Of a stretch of 64,000 nucleotides of DNA, positions 53,093 to 61,534 are shown one piece after another. The stretch comes from Bacteroidales bacterium (GTDB lineage Bacteria; Bacteroidota; Bacteroidia; Bacteroidales; UBA932). Made by a program: the position numbers and the translations under genes. Below the pieces are notes generated by a model. That model did no database searches. It saw only the letters and a list, made by a program, of their open reading frames with translations, and was not told the DNA's origin. The stretch is taken from contig JAFSXX010000034.1 in assembly GCA_017443845.1 (NCBI GenBank), positions 17,750-81,749 on the forward strand, read 5' to 3'. Numbering within the stretch: position 1 is the first letter of the stretch; each line of letters starts with the position of its first letter.

Positions 53093-54678
53093 TTCTTTGC
53101 GTGCCTTTTGAGGGTCTGTATGCATTCGCGGCGCGAGACGATTACCGATACGCCGTGATATTCGATCTCTTCGCGGATCACCCGCTGCATCTCTTCGTAA
53201 TTCTTGGGCAGAGGGACGATGGTGCGGATATGGGCCTTCTCGACTCCGAGGGCCTCGCATATCGCCTCGATCTTACCGGTTCCGGCCGAATTCTGGCCGC
53301 CTGTCATCGCGGTGGTGAGGTTGTCGGAGATGCAGAGCACCACGTCCGACTTGTTGTTGACGGCATCGAGCAGGCCGGTCATTCCGCTGTGGGTGAAGGT
53401 CGAGTCGCCGAGCACCGCGACGGAAGGCCAGACTCCGCAGTGGGCGGCTCCCTGTGCCATCGTGAAGGATGCTCCCATCTCCACGCAAGTGTCGATCGCA
53501 TTTAGGGGCGACATATAGCCGAGCGTATAGCAGCCGATGTCGCTGAAGACGCTGGCGTTCGGATACTTCTCGAGCGCCATGTTGAGAGCCGTGTAGAAGT
53601 CGCGGTGGCCGCAGCCCTGGCAGAGTGCCGGGGGACGCGGAACGACAGTCTCGGAGGCGCCGAAGGAGGGAAGGGGATCGAGTCCCACTGCCTTGCGGAC
53701 CACGTCGGGAGAGAGTTCTCCGTCGCGGGTGACGGTCTCGTCGATTCTGCCGAGAACCTTGACGGAGGTGGGGAATACTCCGCGGAGCATCTCCTCGACC
53801 ACCGGCTGGCCCTCCTCGAGTACGAGGATCCTCTCCGCCATTCCGACAAGCGAGAGCGCCAGGGTGCGCGGGAAGGGATACTGCGAGATTTTGAGCACGG
53901 GGTATGGGCATCCGTCGGGGAAGTTCTCCATCAGGTAGTTGTAGGCGATGCCGCAGGCGATGATTCCGAGGCTCTTGTCGGGGCCGTCGGTGAGGACGTT
54001 GAACCGCGATGCGGCCGCATCCTCTTCGAAGGTAGCGTAATCCTTGATGAGCTGGCGGTTGCGGACCCTGGCATTGACCGGCAGGGTGACCCACTGGCGG
54101 GGATTCGCGGGAAGATGCATCTCGTTCTCGCCGCGGACCTCTCCTGTGGTCACTACGGCGCGGGAGTGCGCCATCCTGGTGGTCAGGCGCATCAGGACGG
54201 GGATGCCGCGCTTCTCGGAGTAATCGAACGCCTCGCGGACCATATCGTATGCCTCCTGCTGGTTCGAGGGCTCGAATACGGGAATCATCGCGAACTTGCC
54301 CCAGAAACGGGAATCCTGCTCATTCTGCGAACTGTGCATCGAGGGGTCGTCGCAGGCGGTGACCACGAGGCCGCCGTTGGCTCCGGTCATCGCCGAACCC
54401 ATGAAGGGGTCGGCGCAGACATTCATACCTACGTGTTTCATGCACACGAGCGCGCGTTTGCCCGCGTAGGAGACTCCGAGTGCGCCTTCCATCGCGGTCT
54501 TCTCATTGCTGCTCCAGGTGCAGTGGAGTCCGCGCTCCCTGGTGAGGGGATGGGACTGCACATATTCAGCTATCTCGGTAGAGGGAGTGCCGGGATAGGC
54601 GTAAACGCCGGTGAGACCTGCGTGAAGGGCACCGAGCGCTATGGCCTCATCTCCCAGTAACAGTTGTTTTTCTGCCAT
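53089..54678 (-). CDS. iorA: Indolepyruvate:ferredoxin oxidoreductase alpha subunit (IorA), without C-terminal ferredoxin domain
   Basis: 529 residues with the THDP-enzyme architecture: GVYAYPGTPSTEIAEYV at the start (domain I), the CxGC segment LCQGCGHRDFY, DIGCYTLGYMSPL and the GDSTFTHSGMTGLLDAVNN THDP-binding region, SDNLTTAMTGGQ. Typical archaeal IorA is about 600-650 residues, ending in two 4Fe-4S clusters after an ARRPC-type segment. Here the protein ends shortly after VIVSRRECIQTL, so the ferredoxin domain is absent. A partner ferredoxin must supply this function, if the enzyme works. First gene of the operon; strong promoter upstream. Confidence 0.93.
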   Translation of the reverse strand: MAEKQLLLGDEAIALGALHAGLTGVYAYPGTPSTEIAEYVQSHPLTRERGLHCTWSSNEKTAMEGALGVSYAGKRALVCMKHVGMNVCADPFMGSAMTGANGGLVVTACDDPSMHSSQNEQDSRFWGKFAMIPVFEPSNQQEAYDMVREAFDYSEKRGIPVLMRLTTRMAHSRAVVTTGEVRGENEMHLPANPRQWVTLPVNARVRNRQLIKDYATFEEDAAASRFNVLTDGPDKSLGIIACGIAYNYLMENFPDGCPYPVLKISQYPFPRTLALSLVGMAERILVLEEGQPVVEEMLRGVFPTSVKVLGRIDETVTRDGELSPDVVRKAVGLDPLPSFGASETVVPRPPALCQGCGHRDFYTALNMALEKYPNASVFSDIGCYTLGYMSPLNAIDTCVEMGASFTMAQGAAHCGVWPSVAVLGDSTFTHSGMTGLLDAVNNKSDVVLCISDNLTTAMTGGQNSAGTGKIEAICEALGVEKAHIRTIVPLPKNYEEMQRVIREEIEYHGVSVIVSRRECIQTLKRHAKK

Positions 54679-54715
54679 TGTGTATAGTTTAATTTGAAAA
54701 TTGCTTTATTTTCCG

Positions 54716-54746
54716 CAAAAATAATATAATTTTGTATTGATTCAAA
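54716..54746 (-). promoter_or_regulatory. Promoter of the iorA operon
   Basis: On the minus strand: TTTG (54743-54746), exactly 19-nt spacer, TATTTTTG (54716-54723). Both boxes are perfect. The leader to the ATG is about 37 nt. Confidence 0.65.
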
Positions 54747-54861
54747 TATAATAATCGATTAATTCGGGTATAAAATCGGATGTTTTTAGGAGTTATTTAT
54801 TATGATTCTTAATTGATTTTTCGAATCAGGCGCCCGCACTCCCCTTCAGAAGTGCCGCAAA

Positions 54862-54896
54862 TTTGTGTCGGGCGGTTGGATTTTTTAGTATCTTTA
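54862..54896 (+). promoter_or_regulatory. Possible promoter of the lipoprotein gene at 54926
   Basis: TTTG (54862-54865), 23-nt spacer (longer than usual), TATCTTTA (54889-54896). The ATG is about 30 nt downstream. Confidence 0.4.
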
Positions 54897-54925
54897 CGAA
54901 TTGTAAACAACAAAGGCTGATAATT

Positions 54926-55516
54926 ATGAAAGCGAACTTTTTCAAAACCGCACTATATTTCGTTTCACTGACCCTTCTCGCCGCTTCGTGCCAAAAGGAG
55001 AAACTCTATGACGCCCCCACGGGCTCCTATACGTCATATTTGACAGAATACTGCATCGGCGGAATCGCCCTCGACACCTATACCGCGCGGGGCAGCGCCT
55101 ACTACGAAAAGATCGATTTCGACGACCTCTCGGGCAAGTGCACCCTCACCATAAACGGCTATGAGTATCAGTATGATTACACTGTAAACAAAAATATCAT
55201 CCAGGTCGGCGACAAGGTTACGTTCAAGATCGCCCAGAACAGCGGCTCGATGCTGGTCCTGGCAGTCGATGTCACCGGCGACCCCAATGCCAAATCGGTG
55301 TTCGAATACGACAGGGGAGAGGGTCTGCTTAAGATTTATAGCAATTACACATCCTTCGAAGGGACCCAGAACCGTTGCTTCTGGTATATGGAAGGCAAGA
55401 AGAGGGTCTTCTGCTATCCCGTTGTCGGCTCCAAGTATTTCGACCGCTTCTATTCAGAGGGTAAGAGCCTCTCGTTCTACGACCAGATCCAGTACCACTT
55501 CCGCAAGTCCCGCTAG
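54926..55516 (+). CDS. Lipoprotein of unknown function, beta-rich
   Basis: 196 residues; signal MKANFFKTALYFVSLTLLAASC, then QKEKLYDAP, a charged stretch after the Cys as in surface-exported lipoproteins. The remainder is beta-rich with several aromatics (YEYQYDYTVNKN, VTFKIAQNSGSMLVLAVD, FDRFYSEGKSL). I recognise no family. The start is the ATG at 54926, just before the lipid signal. Next gene begins 2 bp after the stop. Confidence 0.7.
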   Translation: MKANFFKTALYFVSLTLLAASCQKEKLYDAPTGSYTSYLTEYCIGGIALDTYTARGSAYYEKIDFDDLSGKCTLTINGYEYQYDYTVNKNIIQVGDKVTFKIAQNSGSMLVLAVDVTGDPNAKSVFEYDRGEGLLKIYSNYTSFEGTQNRCFWYMEGKKRVFCYPVVGSKYFDRFYSEGKSLSFYDQIQYHFRKSR

Positions 55517-55518
55517 CG

Positions 55519-56091
55519 ATGGCTTACTCCGATACCGAATACCTCGACCGCTTCGAGTCGATTCTCGAGGAGGGGCTGTTGAGGCTCTCCTCCAATCTCG
55601 GCCTCACCGACGGCGAGATGCTCTCGAGCGATGATATAGTCTCCAAGTGGAATGACTCCCTTATGCAGGAGTATGTCGGCGACGCCGTGGAGAATTTCAA
55701 TTCCTATCCGGAGGTTGCGATAGCCTGGGCGGCATACCTCGGGATGGGGGTGGCACACGACTGGGATGCCGGTTTCGACCGCTTCAGCGTGCGCCGCTAC
55801 CGCGACTATTACGGTCCCCGCGGGTACGACGATATGGACGAGCACATTGTGGCCGCCATTGGCGCCGACGAGGCCTGGGAGGTCAAGCTGCGGCTGTCGC
55901 TGCAGAGCCTCGCGGTTGCCGCGCAGGGGCTTATGCGCCACGAGGGCGTAGAGGCCGATACAGAGCGCGGATTCTACGTGTTGGTCAGGATTTACAGCGT
56001 GATGTTCCGTCTCGGCGCTTCCATAGAACTCAAGCGCCTCGGATACCGGAACGTGCCGGTCGGGTTCCCCGGCGGCGGAATCAATGCATAA
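55519..56091 (+). CDS. Conserved-looking hypothetical protein
   Basis: 190 residues, cytoplasmic by sequence (no signal, no membrane helix), helical, with Trp/Tyr-rich motifs AWAAYLGMGVAHDWDAGF and RRYRDYYGPRGYDDMDE, then an all-helical C-terminal half ending in PVGFPGGGINA. No family recognised. It is 2 bp after the lipoprotein gene and 12 bp before another lipoprotein gene, so the three are one transcription unit. Confidence 0.7.
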   Translation: MAYSDTEYLDRFESILEEGLLRLSSNLGLTDGEMLSSDDIVSKWNDSLMQEYVGDAVENFNSYPEVAIAWAAYLGMGVAHDWDAGFDRFSVRRYRDYYGPRGYDDMDEHIVAAIGADEAWEVKLRLSLQSLAVAAQGLMRHEGVEADTERGFYVLVRIYSVMFRLGASIELKRLGYRNVPVGFPGGGINA

Positions 56092-56103
56092 ACACATAAT
56101 CCT

Positions 56104-56691
56104 ATGAAATATTTCAATTCACTTTTGGCGGCCGCAGCACTCATTGGCGGCCTTATTGTATTTTCATCCTGCAAAGGGGGCGGCAACAAGGTAGAGGAAG
56201 CCGCAGAAGAAGAGGTTTGCGAAATCAGCGTCCCTACGGTCGAGGAGACGGCATTCGATTATATGGCTGAGGTTTTCGGCAGCCAGTACGCCCCCGGCGA
56301 GTACTGCATCCCCTGCGGAACCATAGTCGCGAAGGATGAGAGCAATCCGGAGGATATCCGCCTCTGGGGCGATTACTGGGTCTTTATTTATAATAAGGAG
56401 GGAGATCTGCTCAAGATGGTTTCCGGCGGAAGCCACCCCGGCCTTATGCATCTCTGCAAGACCGACGGCGAGTACAAGGTTACGGGCTTCGAAGGAGTCG
56501 TTGACGGAGCCGGCAATCTGGAGAGCGCGAAGGCTATCTTCGGAGAGCATTATGACGCCTTCCACGCCATCAATTCAGACGCTCCGGCACGCGAGAAGGT
56601 CCGCTGCGACGCGGTATCGGCATTCGTCAAGGCGGCCGGAATGGATGTGAAGGGCTATCAGGATTACGGATGGGATCCCGTGCTTTTCTGA
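56104..56691 (+). CDS. Lipoprotein of unknown function
   Basis: 195 residues; signal MKYFNSLLAAAALIGGLIVFSSC, then a Gly/Lys and Glu-rich linker (KGGGNKVEEAAEEEVCE). The mature part (IPCGTIVAKDESNPEDIRLW, YWVFIYNKEGDLLKMVSGG) looks like a compact alpha+beta domain with an aromatic core. No family recognised; a small NTF2- or cystatin-like fold is a guess I would not rely on. Confidence 0.65.
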   Translation: MKYFNSLLAAAALIGGLIVFSSCKGGGNKVEEAAEEEVCEISVPTVEETAFDYMAEVFGSQYAPGEYCIPCGTIVAKDESNPEDIRLWGDYWVFIYNKEGDLLKMVSGGSHPGLMHLCKTDGEYKVTGFEGVVDGAGNLESAKAIFGEHYDAFHAINSDAPAREKVRCDAVSAFVKAAGMDVKGYQDYGWDPVLF

Positions 56692-56708
56692 CGGTTTCGC
56701 ACATTTAT

Positions 56709-56737
56709 TTTGCATTTCAAAAAACTTTGTACCTTTG
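56709..56737 (+). promoter_or_regulatory. Promoter upstream of the exported protein at 56763
   Basis: TTTG (56709-56712), 17-nt spacer, TACCTTTG (56730-56737): both boxes match exactly. Leader of about 20 nt. Could also drive hypB, 1 bp after the next gene. Confidence 0.6.
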
Positions 56738-56762
56738 GAGATTAATCTGATTTGATTCGTTT

Positions 56763-57242
56763 ATGAGAACTCTGAAGATTTATCTGGCTGCCGCGCTTCT
56801 GGCCCTTTCGGGCTATGCCGCTCAGGCACAGGATAATACCATAACCGCCACGACCGAGGCGGTACAGGCCGTGCAGTCCGCGCAGGCCGCAGCCCCGATC
56901 CTGGAGATCCAGCCCTACGAGGTGTACTGCGAAATTGTTTCGTACAGCCGCGGGCTCTTCTCGAACAAGACCACGGTCGAGCTTGATTTCGGCCAGTACG
57001 CGAGTTTCTGGTCGCTCGACCGCAGGCTCGTCGATGAATACGGACGCGACATCGAGTTCAACTCGATGCTCGATGCCGCCAACTATATGGCGGAGAGGGG
57101 ATGGGTCTTCAAGCAGTGTTATGTCATCCAGAATTTTACCAAAGGCGATTCCGGCACTCCGGCATACCACTGGATAATGGGCAAGATGATTACCGACCCT
57201 TCGCAGATAACGGAGGGGCTCAGAACAGCAAAGGAGAGATAA
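56763..57242 (+). CDS. Exported protein of unknown function
   Basis: 159 residues with a signal peptide (MRTLKIYLAAALLALSGYAAQA), a low-complexity Thr/Ala/Gln linker (ITATTEAVQAVQSAQAAA) and a compact domain (YEVYCEIVSYSRGLFSNKT, VELDFGQYASFWS, MLDAANYMAERGWVF). The stop is 1 bp before the hypB ATG, so it is likely co-transcribed with the HypB-oxidoreductase-HypA cluster. No family recognised. Confidence 0.7.
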   Translation: MRTLKIYLAAALLALSGYAAQAQDNTITATTEAVQAVQSAQAAAPILEIQPYEVYCEIVSYSRGLFSNKTTVELDFGQYASFWSLDRRLVDEYGRDIEFNSMLDAANYMAERGWVFKQCYVIQNFTKGDSGTPAYHWIMGKMITDPSQITEGLRTAKER

Positions 57243-57243
57243 T

Positions 57244-57918
57244 ATGGATACCGTAAAGGTCATCGAGATCAAAAAGAGCGTCTTCGAGGACAACGACAGA
57301 GACGCCGACCGGCTGAGGGCCGAGCTCAAGGGCAAGGGAGTTTATCTGCTCAATCTGATGTCTTCGCCGGGAAGCGGCAAGACCACGACCCTCATAAAGA
57401 CAATCAATCTTCTGAAAGAGAAGCTGCGCATAGCGGTGATGGAAGCCGATATCGACAGCGACGTGGATGCCGTCAAGATCAAGGAGGCCACCGGCATCGA
57501 TACCATCCAGCTCCACACCGGCGGAATGTGCCATCTCGATGCGGAGATGACCCGCCAGGGGCTCGACAATATAGGCCTCGAGGGGCTCGACCTGGTGATT
57601 CTCGAGAATGTGGGCAACCTCGTATGCCCGGCTGAATTTGACACGGGAGCCTCCCGCAACGCGATGATCCTCTCGGTTCCCGAAGGGGACGACAAGCCGC
57701 TCAAGTATCCCTTGATGTTCTCGGTCTGCGATGTGGTGGTGATCAACAAGATGGACGCCGCCGCGCTCTTCGACTTCGACCTCGCCAAATGCAGGGCGAA
57801 CATAGCGATGCGCAATCCCAAGGCCGAGGTAATCCCCATCTCGGCAAAGACAGGCGAAGGCGTGGAGCTCTTCGCAGAGTGGCTGCTCAATGAAGTGAAT
57901 AATTGGAAAAATAAATAG
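57244..57918 (+). CDS. hypB: Hydrogenase/urease nickel-incorporation GTPase HypB
   Basis: 224 residues of the SIMIBI GTPase class. P-loop MSSPGSGKTTTL (about residues 39-50), the metal-site and switch segment IQLHTGGMCHLDAEM, DLVILENVGNLVCPAEFD, the guanine-specificity motif VINKMD and SAKTGEGV. It lacks the His-rich N-terminal stretch and the N-terminal CxxCGC motif of E. coli HypB, so only the G-domain nickel site is retained. It should deliver nickel with HypA to a nickel enzyme. No hydrogenase or other hyp genes are in this window, and an oxidoreductase lies between hypB and hypA. Confidence 0.93.
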   Translation: MDTVKVIEIKKSVFEDNDRDADRLRAELKGKGVYLLNLMSSPGSGKTTTLIKTINLLKEKLRIAVMEADIDSDVDAVKIKEATGIDTIQLHTGGMCHLDAEMTRQGLDNIGLEGLDLVILENVGNLVCPAEFDTGASRNAMILSVPEGDDKPLKYPLMFSVCDVVVINKMDAAALFDFDLAKCRANIAMRNPKAEVIPISAKTGEGVELFAEWLLNEVNNWKNK

Positions 57919-57931
57919 AAACAGGACTGTT

Positions 57932-60757
57932 ATGCCCGAAATGTCAACCAAATTCGTCCCCAAGCACTTTGGCGACAAGAATCCCAACCCGAAACTCATT
58001 AAGCTCCTCCGTCACGTTACGGACCGCATTCCCGGCAAGATCAAGATGACCACCGAGGCTCCCGAATACTGGGGCCTTGCCTGCATCTTCGAGGATGAGA
58101 TGGAGGCAGTGGAGCGCGAGGCGGCGCTGGATCTGATGCTGGCAATGCTTCCCGGCAATCCCTTCGCGGTGCGCAAACATTGGAGCTATGCCCAGCTGCA
58201 CGAACTCAACAAAAGCAAGAAATTCACCCCCGACGGCGCTTCGTTGGATGCGCTCCTCGACAAGATGGCCCATCTGGGCATAATGGAGTACGACTACGGC
58301 GACAAATACACCAAGGACGGCCCGGTTCCCGGAACCACATACAACCGTGAGGACCGCGTCTATTGGGTGCCTATGTTCGTCCCCGGAAGCGCCGAATATA
58401 CCAATATGAATGTCGAGCTGATGGACCGCCATCCCGAACTCGGAATGTTCTTCGAGAGGATGACTTTCCTGCCCCTCGAGAAGATCACCCCGATGGTCCC
58501 GATGGGCGGCTCCGGCATCGGAATGCACGTCATTCCCGTGGAGAAGGCTATCTCGATGGAGAACAAGTCGGTCGATATCGAGCATATCTCGTATTGGCTC
58601 AAGCGCTATGAGGGCCACCTGGCGGTGGGCATCTGCTCTTGCCGCTACGGCCGCAAGAAGCTCGACGAGGGCTGCGCCGACGATTATCGCGACTGGTGCA
58701 TCGGAGTGGGCGACATGGCCGAGTACCTGGCCGAGACCGGCAGGGGCCACTATATCACCTATGACGAGGCTATGAAGATCCTCAAGAAAGCCGAGGACAA
58801 CGGCTTCGTGCATCAGATTACCAATATCGACGGCGAGGACAAGATATTCGCCATCTGCAACTGCAACGTCAAGATTTGCAACGCGCTGCGTACCTCGCAG
58901 CTGTTCAATACCCCGAATATGTCGCGAAGCGCCTATGTGGCCAGGGTCGATCCCTCCAATTGCGTGGCCTGCGGCCGCTGCGTGGAGTACTGCCCCGCAG
59001 GCGCCGTCAAGCTTGGCCAGAAGCTCTGCACCAAGCACGGCGAGCAGACCTATCCCAAGCAGGAACTCCCCGACGCAGTGAAGTGGGGCCCCCACAAGTG
59101 GGATGAGGATTACCGCGACAAGAACCGCATCAATTGCTATCCTACCGGAACGGCGCCCTGCAAGACGGCCTGCCCCGCGCATATCGCCGTCCAGGGCTAT
59201 CTGAAGAAGGCCGCTGAAGGCAAATATACCGAGGCGCTCGAGCTTATCAAGCGCGAGAACCCGTTCCCTGCAGTCTGCGGACGTGTCTGCAACCGCCGCT
59301 GCGAGGATGCCTGCACCCGCGGCACCATCGACCAGCCTATCGCCATCGACGCCGTCAAGAAGTTCATCGCCGAGAAGGATCTCGACGCCCTGACCCGCTT
59401 CGTCCCGGAGATCAATATCGCTTCGAGCGTTCAGGATCGCTGGGAGGAGAAGGTCGCCATAATCGGCGCCGGTCCTGCCGGCCTGAGCTGCGCTTATTAT
59501 CTGGCTACCGCCGGTTACAAGCCCACCGTATTCGAGAAGGACGAGGCTCCCGGCGGAATGCTCCGCTACGGAATCCCTTCGTACAAGCTTGGCAAGAACG
59601 TCCTCGATGCCGAGATCGACATAATGCGCGAGATCGGAGTGGATATCCACACCGGCGTGGAGGTCGGAAAGGATATTACCATCGATCAGCTCCGCAAGGA
59701 GGGCTACAAGGGCTTCTACGTCGCGATCGGCTGCCAGGGCGGCAAACTGCCCGGCATTCCCGGCGAGACCCTCGAAGGCACCTCCACCGCCATCGATTTC
59801 CTGCACAAGGCCAACTGCGGCGACGTGAAGGTCGAGGGCAGGGTAGTGGTTGTCGGAGGCGGCAACGTGGCTATCGACGCGGCCCGCGTGGCGAAGCGCA
59901 GCGGTGCCTCTTCGGTCAAGATGCTCTCGCTTGAGACCGAGGATATTATGCCGGCTTCGCTCGAGGAGCGCACCGAAGCGCGCGAGGACGGAGTCGAGAT
60001 AATGCCCGGCTGGGGCCCGAAGGAGGTCCTCGGAGATGGCAGGGTGAGCGGCATCGTATTCAAGAAATGCATTTCCGTCTATGACGCGGACCACAAGTTC
60101 GCGCCTCAGTACGACGAAAACGAACTTGTTACACTCGACGCCGACACGGTAATCTTCGCTATCGGTCAGACCGTAGTGCTCAAGGATCTGCTCAAGGATA
60201 CCAGGGTCGAGTTCATGCGCGGTGTCTGGCCGGTGGCCGACAAGCTCACATATCAGACCGCTGAGCCCGATATCTTCGTGGGCGGAGATTTCTTTACCGG
60301 TCCCAAGTTCGCCATCGACGCCATCGCGGCGGGCAAGGAGGCGGCCGAGTCTCTCCACCGCTTCGTACAGCACGGACACATGACCATCGGACGCAACAGG
60401 CGCGACTTCATCGAGCTCGACAAGGACGATATCAAGGTCGAGTCCTACGACAACTCCTCCCGTCAGGAGGCCGGCGTAGTGAAGCGCGACGACCGTTTCG
60501 CCGAGTATCACCTCACCCTCACCGAGGAGCAGGTGCGCAAGGAGACCTCCAGGTGCCTTTCCTGCGGCGCTTCCGTGGTGGACGAGAACCGCTGCATCGG
60601 CTGCGGAATCTGCACCACCAAGTGCGCGTTCGACGCCATCCATCTCTACCGCGAGAATCCCGATGCGAGCATAATGCGCACCTCGGAAGGCAAATTCGGA
60701 GGCATCCTGCCCTATATGGTCAAGCGTACCGGAAAGATTTTGTTCAAGAAGAAGTAA
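57932..60757 (+). CDS. Large multi-domain iron-sulfur/FAD oxidoreductase (GltD-like core)
   Basis: 941 residues. The first 330 or so form a domain with many Cys (VGICSCRYGRKKLDEGC, CNCNVKICNA) of uncertain type. A 4Fe-4S motif CVACGRCVEYCPAGA lies at about residue 344. Residues 400-860 match the glutamate-synthase small-subunit family: CKTACPAHIAVQGYL and CGRVCNRRCEDACTRG for FeS, an FAD-binding GAGPAGLSCAYYLATAGY (about 510) and an NAD(P)-binding VVVGGGNVAIDAARV (about 640). A last 4Fe-4S motif CIGCGICTTKCAFDAIHLY is at about 887. It probably moves electrons between NAD(P)H and ferredoxin or another carrier. Located between hypB and hypA. Confidence 0.85.
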   Translation: MPEMSTKFVPKHFGDKNPNPKLIKLLRHVTDRIPGKIKMTTEAPEYWGLACIFEDEMEAVEREAALDLMLAMLPGNPFAVRKHWSYAQLHELNKSKKFTPDGASLDALLDKMAHLGIMEYDYGDKYTKDGPVPGTTYNREDRVYWVPMFVPGSAEYTNMNVELMDRHPELGMFFERMTFLPLEKITPMVPMGGSGIGMHVIPVEKAISMENKSVDIEHISYWLKRYEGHLAVGICSCRYGRKKLDEGCADDYRDWCIGVGDMAEYLAETGRGHYITYDEAMKILKKAEDNGFVHQITNIDGEDKIFAICNCNVKICNALRTSQLFNTPNMSRSAYVARVDPSNCVACGRCVEYCPAGAVKLGQKLCTKHGEQTYPKQELPDAVKWGPHKWDEDYRDKNRINCYPTGTAPCKTACPAHIAVQGYLKKAAEGKYTEALELIKRENPFPAVCGRVCNRRCEDACTRGTIDQPIAIDAVKKFIAEKDLDALTRFVPEINIASSVQDRWEEKVAIIGAGPAGLSCAYYLATAGYKPTVFEKDEAPGGMLRYGIPSYKLGKNVLDAEIDIMREIGVDIHTGVEVGKDITIDQLRKEGYKGFYVAIGCQGGKLPGIPGETLEGTSTAIDFLHKANCGDVKVEGRVVVVGGGNVAIDAARVAKRSGASSVKMLSLETEDIMPASLEERTEAREDGVEIMPGWGPKEVLGDGRVSGIVFKKCISVYDADHKFAPQYDENELVTLDADTVIFAIGQTVVLKDLLKDTRVEFMRGVWPVADKLTYQTAEPDIFVGGDFFTGPKFAIDAIAAGKEAAESLHRFVQHGHMTIGRNRRDFIELDKDDIKVESYDNSSRQEAGVVKRDDRFAEYHLTLTEEQVRKETSRCLSCGASVVDENRCIGCGICTTKCAFDAIHLYRENPDASIMRTSEGKFGGILPYMVKRTGKILFKKK

Positions 60758-60787
60758 GTCATTCCTGCGAAGACAGAAATCCAAGAT

Positions 60788-61129
60788 ATGCACGAACTGG
60801 GAATCGTATTCTATATTATCCGCGACGTCAAAAAGGCAGCAGAGGAGAACTCCGTGAGCCACATCAACGCCGTGGTCATGGATATAGGGGAGGTTTCCAC
60901 CATCGTGCCCGATTATCTGCTCGACTGCTGGCGCTGGGCCGCCGACAGGGAGGAGATGCTCAAGGGGTGCGAGTTGAAGATAAATACCATACCTGCTGTT
61001 ACCTTCTGCGAGGATTGCCGAAAAGAGTATCCTACCGTTGAGCACGGCAAGATATGCCCGCACTGCGGCAGCGGCAATACATATCTGCTGCGGGGTAACG
61101 AGGTTGAGATAAAGCAAATTGAAGTATAA
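60788..61129 (+). CDS. hypA: Hydrogenase/urease maturation nickel metallochaperone HypA
   Basis: 113 residues with the N-terminal MHELG (His2 is the nickel ligand) and the zinc ribbon of two CxxC motifs (TFCEDCRKEY and KICPHCGSGN). The size and layout are those of HypA. It hands nickel to HypB or directly to a target enzyme. It lies 30 bp after the large oxidoreductase gene and 18 bp before a small membrane protein gene. Confidence 0.94.
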   Translation: MHELGIVFYIIRDVKKAAEENSVSHINAVVMDIGEVSTIVPDYLLDCWRWAADREEMLKGCELKINTIPAVTFCEDCRKEYPTVEHGKICPHCGSGNTYLLRGNEVEIKQIEV

Positions 61130-61147
61130 CGACTAAAGTATTACAAT

Positions 61148-61489
61148 ATGTCTTGTTTTTTGGTTCCACTCGCGCAGGCCATCATCACCAGCGCATATTG
61201 CAAAGCCAACAGGAACTCCGTATCGGCGCAGGGCGCCGGCCCGCTCAGGCGCTCGCTTCCCACATTGGAGAAGATGCTCTGGGGCGGTACGATCATGCTC
61301 ATCGTGGATCATATCATCAACGGCGAGCTCACCTGGCAGTATCCTTTCTTCACCGCCCTCGGGCAGAGCGGCGGGGCGGGGGTGATGCTCCACGAGATAC
61401 TTACCGTAGGACTCCCGATATCAGCTGCCCTTACTGCGGTCTGGGCCGTCTGGGCTCTCGTCAAATCCCGTTCGAAGGTCCGTGCTTAA
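61148..61489 (+). CDS. Small membrane protein of unknown function
   Basis: 113 residues with two predicted membrane helices (LEKMLWGGTIMLIVDHIING at about 41-60 and PISAALTAVWAVWALVKS at about 90-107). The N-terminus is Cys-containing (MSCFLVPLAQAIITSAYCKAN). Family not recognised. It is co-oriented with hypA and precedes a larger membrane protein, so it may be a partner of that protein. Confidence 0.65.
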   Translation: MSCFLVPLAQAIITSAYCKANRNSVSAQGAGPLRRSLPTLEKMLWGGTIMLIVDHIINGELTWQYPFFTALGQSGGAGVMLHEILTVGLPISAALTAVWAVWALVKSRSKVRA

Positions 61490-61534
61490 GAGACTTAAGA
61501 CTTAACCATTCAAATAATCTAAAACCTTATTTTT

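Noticed and set aside
57944..61117. Long antisense open frame (over 1000 codons) opposite the oxidoreductase and hypA
   Set aside because: GC-rich codon bias leaves the complementary frame open. The plus-strand products are clear family members, and the antisense product has no recognisable domain.
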